In this document: in pieces, positions 36,302 through 41,053 of the stretch
Numbering within the stretch: position 1 is the first letter of the stretch
Layout of the letters: each line of letters opens with the position of its first letter
Assembly: GCA_022571715.1 (NCBI GenBank)
Contig: JACZXH010000031.1
Span: forward strand, 1-41,053
Length of the DNA: 41,053 nt
From: Bacteroidota bacterium
GTDB lineage: Bacteria; Bacteroidota; Bacteroidia; Cytophagales; Cyclobacteriaceae
Direction: 5' to 3'
Made by a program: the position numbers and the translations under genes
The notes under the pieces: model-generated
What the model was told of the DNA's origin: nothing
What the model saw: only the letters and a program-made list of their open reading frames with translations
The model's database searches: none

Positions 36302-36499
36302 TTAACTAATTGAAGTACTAAAACATCGGTTAAGGATTTTAGGATACAGGTGCCCGAATGTTTTATAGCACCACTCCTTCAGCTCCCTGATTTCCTCTTT
36401 AACGAGAGCCTTGATTGCTTTGATTAGTTCTTTTTCAAATAACTTTCTGTCAAAGCTGACTTTCTTGAGGATGGTTTTAACATACTCTAACATAAGCAT
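36302..36499 (-). CDS. Small conserved-looking 65-residue orphan protein
   Basis: The gene encodes 65 residues (63 from the second Met at 36491-36493). It is a helical, mixed-charge protein: EYVKTILKKVSFDRKLFEKELIKAIK, then KEEIRELKEWCYKTFG and a terminal LNRCF. The pattern of L-F-KEL and a closing WCYK resembles small proteins of unknown function that I have seen repeatedly in Cytophagales, but that is from memory. A perfect Rho-independent terminator directly after its stop supports a transcribed gene. It is divergent from batD. Confidence 0.65.
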   Translation of the reverse strand: MLMLEYVKTILKKVSFDRKLFEKELIKAIKALVKEEIRELKEWCYKTFGHLYPKILNRCFSTSIS

Positions 36500-36599
36500 A
36501 ATTTAAATTAAGGTAGCACGACCCTAAAGGATGACGCATTCATCTCAGAAATCAATATAGCAAATTCGAAATGAAATCAAAAGTTTCATCCTAACTTTT

Positions 36600-36607
36600 T
36601 ACCTTTG
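36600..36607 (+). promoter_or_regulatory. -7 box of the batD promoter
   Basis: TACCTTTG matches TAnnTTTG exactly and ends 41 bases before the batD ATG. No clear -33 TTG was found. Confidence 0.55.
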
Positions 36608-36648
36608 TCCGCCAGGTTGTCATTCTTGTTAATCTTTCGATACAAATT

Positions 36649-38085
36649 ATGATAAGATTATTCCTGTTTTTATCTGTTTTCTTCGTCTTACTTCAATATG
36701 GGCATAGTCAGGTTACTACCCTGAAGCTTGGACCGGACAATATTGGAATAAATCAGGTATTCACCATCTCAGTTACGGTAAAAAATGAAAGGCTCAAGTC
36801 ATATAATAACTTTCCTGAAATTAATGGATTTGTAAAAAGAGGCATCTCCTCATCATCCAACACTAACATTACCAACGGACAGATAAGCACCTCACAAAGC
36901 ATCACCATGAGCTATGTTCCGCAACGTGAAGGAACTTTCCTCATTCCACCATTTACAATGGAAGTAAACGGAAAGGAAATTTCTTCGCCAGGTAAAAACG
37001 TAAAAGTAGGCCCGCCGGTTAGTCGAAAACAATACTCTAACCAGTTCAGTCTTGATCCGTTCAAAGATTTATTTGGCAGAAGAAACCAGCCCCTAGAATT
37101 TCTGAATATTAAGGAAGACGCATTTCTGGCGCTTACCATTGACAAGGACGAAGTGTATCTGGGAGAGGGTTTTACTGCAACGCTCGCTTTCTATGTATCT
37201 GAATCAAACCGCGCTCCACTCCAGTTTTATGATTTGGGGCGACAGGTATCAGAAATAGTGAAAGATCTCAAACCAGTCAATTGCTGGGAAGAAAACTTCA
37301 AAATTGAAAACATTAGCGGAGAACTGGTAAAAGTGGAAGGTAGAGAATACACCCAGTACAAAATTTATCAGGTAACATTTTATCCGCTTAATCTTGAGCC
37401 TGTTGTTTTCCCGGAAACTGGTCTCGAGCTCATTAAATACAAAGTGGCAAAAAATCCAACTTTTTTTGGCCAGAACCGCAAAGAGGACTATAAAATGTTT
37501 CACAGTAAACCTAAAACGGTTACTGTAAAAGAATTACCCCCGCATCCGCTACGAGACCTTGTTACGGTAGGAAACTTCAGATTGGAAGAATCTATCGACA
37601 AGCGTAATATTGAAACGGGTCAGAGTTTTAATTACAAATTCCGCATTTTTGGCGAAGGAAACATTTCTTCCATTGATATGATACCCGTATCAGGGCATAC
37701 AAATTTTGAGTTCTATGAGCCTAACATGGAACAGAAGATTAACCGGAGAAACAACAAAGTAACCGGGTCAAAAACATTCAGTTATTTTGGAATTCCAAAT
37801 GAGCCGGGGGTGTATTATCTGGGAAATTATTTTTCATGGATATATTTCAATACGGTTAAAGAAGAATATGACACGCTGGTATCAACAATCAGTCTACGGG
37901 TAACCGGTGAAAGCCGCAAAAATGAAAGAATTCTTTCAAATGACCTCGGCTCTTTCTATGACCGCATTGAATTTGAAGACAATGCACTTCAAAAAAGAAA
38001 CCGGTCTAGGTTCGTTAATATTTTTGCTAACAGTATAATTTTAATTATGTTAGCAGGACTAGGTTTTATTGCCTTCAGGAAATAA
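36649..38085 (+). CDS. batD: BatD-like protein
   Basis: Secreted-side, membrane-anchored protein of the Bacteroides aerotolerance (Bat) family. Length 478 residues; many BatD proteins are about 600. A signal peptide covers residues 1-20 (MIRLFLFLSVFFVLLQYGHS). Beta-rich Ig-like repeats follow with family-like VGINQVFTISVTV, SYVPQREGTFLIPPFTMEVNGK and DKDEVYLGEGFTATLAFY. A C-terminal span (about 457-475) ends in a short basic tail. BatA, BatB and BatC genes are not adjacent: aroC follows after 3 bases. It therefore appears as an orphan BatD and may work without the usual operon. Confidence 0.85.
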   Translation: MIRLFLFLSVFFVLLQYGHSQVTTLKLGPDNIGINQVFTISVTVKNERLKSYNNFPEINGFVKRGISSSSNTNITNGQISTSQSITMSYVPQREGTFLIPPFTMEVNGKEISSPGKNVKVGPPVSRKQYSNQFSLDPFKDLFGRRNQPLEFLNIKEDAFLALTIDKDEVYLGEGFTATLAFYVSESNRAPLQFYDLGRQVSEIVKDLKPVNCWEENFKIENISGELVKVEGREYTQYKIYQVTFYPLNLEPVVFPETGLELIKYKVAKNPTFFGQNRKEDYKMFHSKPKTVTVKELPPHPLRDLVTVGNFRLEESIDKRNIETGQSFNYKFRIFGEGNISSIDMIPVSGHTNFEFYEPNMEQKINRRNNKVTGSKTFSYFGIPNEPGVYYLGNYFSWIYFNTVKEEYDTLVSTISLRVTGESRKNERILSNDLGSFYDRIEFEDNALQKRNRSRFVNIFANSIILIMLAGLGFIAFRK

Positions 38086-38088
38086 TAC

Positions 38089-39192
38089 ATGAGCAACTCT
38101 TTTGGTCAACTTTTCAGAATCACTACATTTGGAGAATCGCATGGCAAAGCCATCGGAGTAATCATAGATGGGTGTCCTGCCGGGCTTGATTTTAATTTAG
38201 ATTTTATTGTAAGTGAGCTGATCCGTAGAAAGCCCGGTCAGTCTTCAATCACAACCCAACGAAAGGAAGATGATTACCCGGAAGTATTATCAGGGGTTTT
38301 TGAAGGCAAAACCACAGGTGCTCCGGTTTGCATATTGATTGCCAATACGGACCAGAAAAGTGCAGATTATGAACACATATCTTCGAAATTCAGGCCTTCT
38401 CACGCCGATTATACCTACTTTATCAAGTATGGTATCCGGGATTTCCGGGGTGGGGGCAGGAGTTCAGCACGAGAAACCGCCAACTGGGTAGCAGCAGGTG
38501 CAGTAGCTAAATTGCTGCTTAAAAGGGAAGGGATTGCCATAAAAGCCTACGTTTCTTCTGTCGGAGATATCGTACTTAAGAAAAATTACAAAGTGCTAGA
38601 CCTTTCTGAAACAGAAAAGAACATCGTTCGGTGTCCTGATCCTGAATTGGCTGATCAAATGATCAGGTTAATAAAAAAAATAAGAAAAAAGGGAGATACA
38701 ATCGGTGGTGTTGTTTCTTGTGTGGCAGAGAATATGCTTCCCGGGTTGGGTGAACCTGTATTCAACAAACTTCATGCAGCATTGGGGCATGCCATGATGA
38801 GCATTAACGCAGTGAAGGGTTTTGAGTATGGCAGCGGATTCGCCGGCACAAAAATGAAAGGATCGCAGCATAACGATCAGATTATCAGTGAAAAAGGAAA
38901 GGTGACAACCAGAACAAATTATTCAGGAGGTATTCAGGGGGGGATTTCAAACGGCGCAGATATATACTTCAATGTTGCTTTCAAACCGGTAGCCACACTC
39001 ATGATAGACCAGGATAGCCTGAATGAAGCAGGCGAGAAGGTTATTGTACAAGGTAAAGGCCGGCATGACCCCTGCGTAGTACCCAGGGCGGTTCCTATTG
39101 TTGAAGCCATGACAGCATTGGTGTTGGCAGATCATTATCTGCTGCACAAAGCAAGAAATTCAATAGTTAAAATCACACCCAAAAATAAATGA
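38089..39192 (+). CDS. aroC: Chorismate synthase
   Basis: Last step of the shikimate pathway: converts EPSP to chorismate with reduced FMN. Length 367 residues. Signatures are [20 protein letters not shown] near the N-terminus, [14 protein letters not shown], the [10 protein letters not shown] loop that binds FMN, and a C-terminal [20 protein letters not shown]. It starts 3 bases after batD and overlaps the symporter gene by four bases, so the three may share a transcript though their functions differ. Confidence 0.97.
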   Translation: MSNSFGQLFRITTFGESHGKAIGVIIDGCPAGLDFNLDFIVSELIRRKPGQSSITTQRKEDDYPEVLSGVFEGKTTGAPVCILIANTDQKSADYEHISSKFRPSHADYTYFIKYGIRDFRGGGRSSARETANWVAAGAVAKLLLKREGIAIKAYVSSVGDIVLKKNYKVLDLSETEKNIVRCPDPELADQMIRLIKKIRKKGDTIGGVVSCVAENMLPGLGEPVFNKLHAALGHAMMSINAVKGFEYGSGFAGTKMKGSQHNDQIISEKGKVTTRTNYSGGIQGGISNGADIYFNVAFKPVATLMIDQDSLNEAGEKVIVQGKGRHDPCVVPRAVPIVEAMTALVLADHYLLHKARNSIVKITPKNK

Positions 39193-40517
39193 AAAAGAAA
39201 AAACTCAATCTTGTTTCGCGGATCGGAATCGGAATGCTTACCGGCGTCCTTTTGGGCATGGCAGCCATCTACATGGACTTTGGCCCGTTTATCTCCGATT
39301 GGGTAAAACCTTTCGGTACCATCTTTATAAAAATGCTGAAACTGATAGCCGTACCTTTAATACTTATTTCGCTGATTGACGGTATATCAAACCTTACTGA
39401 CATCGCCAAACTCTCTCGAATCGGAGGCAAAACCATAGGATTCTACCTGGCTACCACCCTCCTGGCTATAACTATTGGGCTTTTCCTTGTGAATATTGTT
39501 AACCCCGGCGCATATCTTCCTCCGGATAAAAGAGAAGAATTGCGTGCTAAATTTGCCCCCGATGCGCAACTAACACGGGATAAAGCATCGGACGTAAAAG
39601 AAGGCGGACCGTTGAAGATCATGGTGGATATTGTTCCTGACAACCTGTTTGGGGCGATGACAAACAATGCACAGATGCTCCAGGTTATCTTTTTTTCATT
39701 TATGTTCGGGATTGCCATGATCATGACGCCGAAAGAGAAGGTAAAGCCAGTAAAGCGATTCTTTCGCAGTTCCATGGAGATCATACTTCGAATGGTTGGG
39801 ATCATTATGAAGTATTCGCCGTTCGGGGTTTTTGCACTTATAACCGGCTTGATTGTGGATGTAGCCGGCGATGATCCGGCAGGAGCCCTCGACCTGTTTA
39901 AAGCACTTGGAGTTTATGGTCTTACGGTGGTTGCTGGACTTGCGTTCATGATCTTTGGTTTTTATCCGGTGCTTATCACAATGTTTACCAAAATAAAATA
40001 CATTGATTTTTTCAAGGGCATATTTCCAGCACAACTCCTCGCGTTTTCTACCAGCTCAAGTGCAGCTACCCTGCCGGTAACTATGGAAAGAGTAGAAAAA
40101 AACCTGGGCGTTTCCAAAGAGGTGGCCAGTTTTGTGCTTCCGATGGGAGCTACGGTCAATATGGATGGTACCAGCATCCACCAGTCAATATCAGCCGTAT
40201 TTATTGCGGTTGCATTTGGTCACGACCTCGGTCTGGCCGATCAGCTTATGATTGTTCTTACGGTTACATTGTCTTCCATCGGCGCAGCAGCGGTACCTGG
40301 CGCCGGACTGATCATGCTAACTATCGTGCTGGGAGCAATCGGGGTGGAACCTGAAGGCCTTGCGCTCATAATCGCACTGGACAGGCCCCTTGATATGATG
40401 CGAACTATTGTGAACGTGACCGGCGATGCTACGGTTGCCACCCTGGTTGCAAGCTCAGAGGGTGAACTCAACTATGGAATAGACAATAAACTTCTTGAAA
40501 AAGAATCAAAATTTTAA
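39189..40517 (+). CDS. Dicarboxylate/amino acid:cation symporter (DAACS family)
   Basis: Na+- or H+-coupled importer of glutamate, aspartate or C4-dicarboxylates. Length 442 residues with eight spans and two re-entrant loops. The Ser-rich loop [11 protein letters not shown] (SSS at 289-291) and NMDGTS (N324) are the substrate and cation sites of the GltP/DctA/GltPh family. [12 protein letters not shown] is the second hairpin, and [18 protein letters not shown] carries the conserved Asp and Arg-Thr-Asn cluster near the end. Start overlaps aroC by four bases (ATGA). Substrate among acids cannot be decided. Confidence 0.93.
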   Translation: MKKKKLNLVSRIGIGMLTGVLLGMAAIYMDFGPFISDWVKPFGTIFIKMLKLIAVPLILISLIDGISNLTDIAKLSRIGGKTIGFYLATTLLAITIGLFLVNIVNPGAYLPPDKREELRAKFAPDAQLTRDKASDVKEGGPLKIMVDIVPDNLFGAMTNNAQMLQVIFFSFMFGIAMIMTPKEKVKPVKRFFRSSMEIILRMVGIIMKYSPFGVFALITGLIVDVAGDDPAGALDLFKALGVYGLTVVAGLAFMIFGFYPVLITMFTKIKYIDFFKGIFPAQLLAFSTSSSAATLPVTMERVEKNLGVSKEVASFVLPMGATVNMDGTSIHQSISAVFIAVAFGHDLGLADQLMIVLTVTLSSIGAAAVPGAGLIMLTIVLGAIGVEPEGLALIIALDRPLDMMRTIVNVTGDATVATLVASSEGELNYGIDNKLLEKESKF

Positions 40518-40625
40518 ATCCGATTGGGGATATGTTTGTCCGTAGGAAGCGTGGTAGATAATCGTCCATTGACCTGATTTCGTGCCCGGTGACATAAATA
40601 TCAAAATTAGAAACATTTTCTTTTG

Positions 40626-40633
40626 TATCTTTG
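40626..40633 (+). promoter_or_regulatory. -7 box upstream of the Nfu-like gene
   Basis: TATCTTTG is a perfect TAnnTTTG match ending 13 bases before the ATG. It gives the gene its own promoter, apart from the symporter. Confidence 0.6.
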
Positions 40634-40646
40634 TAAAACAATTACT

Positions 40647-41053
40647 ATGGCGTCGAACATGGAAAATTACGATAAAGAGCAATTATATAAAAGGCAGATC
40701 AACCTGTATATTGAAGCAAATCCAAATCCGAATTCGCTAAAATTTGTAGCCAATTTCATGCTGTTTAATGAAGGAGAAAGTTATGATTTTGCCAACAGAG
40801 ACGTGGCCACCGATTCGCCACTTGCTGCGGCACTTTTTGATTTTGATTATGTAAACCGTGTATTCTTCATGAATAACTTCATAACGATTACAAAAAGAGA
40901 CGAAGTAGCCTGGGAAGATATTCGAGATCCGCTTAAATTCTTTATCAAAGATTATCTTGAAGCTGACAAACCGATATTTACAGATGATATAACTGGTGAT
41001 CAGGAAGAAACACAGGAGGATTCGGAATCGGTAAAAAAAATCAAAAAAATCCT
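40647..41053 (+). CDS. NifU/Nfu-type iron-sulfur scaffold protein, N-terminal part
   Basis: Only 135 codons are inside the window; the 3' end is cut. The visible part is the Nfu_N domain: IEANPNPNSLKFVANFML, then SPLAAALFDFDYVNRVFF and ITITKRDEVAWEDI, as in Nfu proteins that deliver Fe-S clusters. The CxxC NifU C-terminal domain should follow outside the window. An acidic linker (DQEETQEDSES) begins near residue 120. ATG 40647 lies behind a perfect -7 box. Confidence 0.88.
   Translation, partial: MASNMENYDKEQLYKRQINLYIEANPNPNSLKFVANFMLFNEGESYDFANRDVATDSPLAAALFDFDYVNRVFFMNNFITITKRDEVAWEDIRDPLKFFIKDYLEADKPIFTDDITGDQEETQEDSESVKKIKKI

Noticed and set aside
1-41053. CRISPR arrays, rRNA, tRNA, transposase or phage genes
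   Set aside because: None seen: no regularly spaced repeats, no tRNA-like cloverleaf in the gaps, and no transposase or phage motifs in the translated frames.

Overview
The window looks like a chromosomal segment of a member of the Bacteroidota, probably Cytophagales-like. This is inferred from several things. TAnnTTTG-type -7 promoter boxes lie upstream of several genes. Lipoproteins have relaxed lipoboxes. A BatD-type protein, a class I (FbaB-type) aldolase beside a phosphofructokinase, and small orphan proteins typical of that phylum are present. I saw no rRNA, tRNA, CRISPR array, phage or transposase gene.

Layout. (1) 1-3.9 kb: an edge-truncated M28 metallopeptidase on the minus strand, then a two-gene glycolytic unit of class I fructose-bisphosphate aldolase and a phosphofructokinase whose active-site residues point to pyrophosphate rather than ATP as phosphoryl donor. 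(2) 4.3-20.0 kb: a visibly AT-richer accessory locus of 14 genes for a surface glycan or glycolipid. It holds four different B12-type radical SAM proteins, three methyltransferases, glycosyltransferases of families GT9, GT87 and GT2, a flippase, a PAPS-type sulfotransferase, a nucleotidyltransferase and an unrecognised 333-residue protein. Several start codons are TTG. (3) 20.5-24.5 kb: era, a 71-residue orphan, der, then two small acidic lipoproteins ending at a strong terminator. (4) 24.6-29.3 kb: a SprT-like metalloprotease and the class Ia ribonucleotide reductase genes, small subunit first. (5) 29.3-34.0 kb, minus strand: acs with a small membrane protein downstream, then apbE, a methyltransferase and a ZIP transporter. 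(6) 34.1-41.05 kb: ruvB, queG, a 65-residue orphan with its own terminator on the minus strand, batD, aroC, a DAACS symporter, and the start of a NifU/Nfu-like gene cut by the window edge.

The most interesting part is the 4.3-20.0 kb locus. Its genes are tightly packed or overlapping, so they probably act together: nucleotide-sugar or glycan building steps, transfer on the cytosolic and periplasmic sides, flipping, and unusual decoration (radical SAM chemistry, methylation, sulfation). I do not recognise a described pathway with this combination. The locus is bracketed by copies of a short dispersed element (4018-4197 and about 20098-20303). A third copy lies at 21672-21811 between the 71-residue orphan and der. 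The elements have inverted-repeat ends and look like a MITE or REP-like family.

Everything here was read by eye from the sequence and translations. Family assignments rest on motifs and remembered family features, not on searches.
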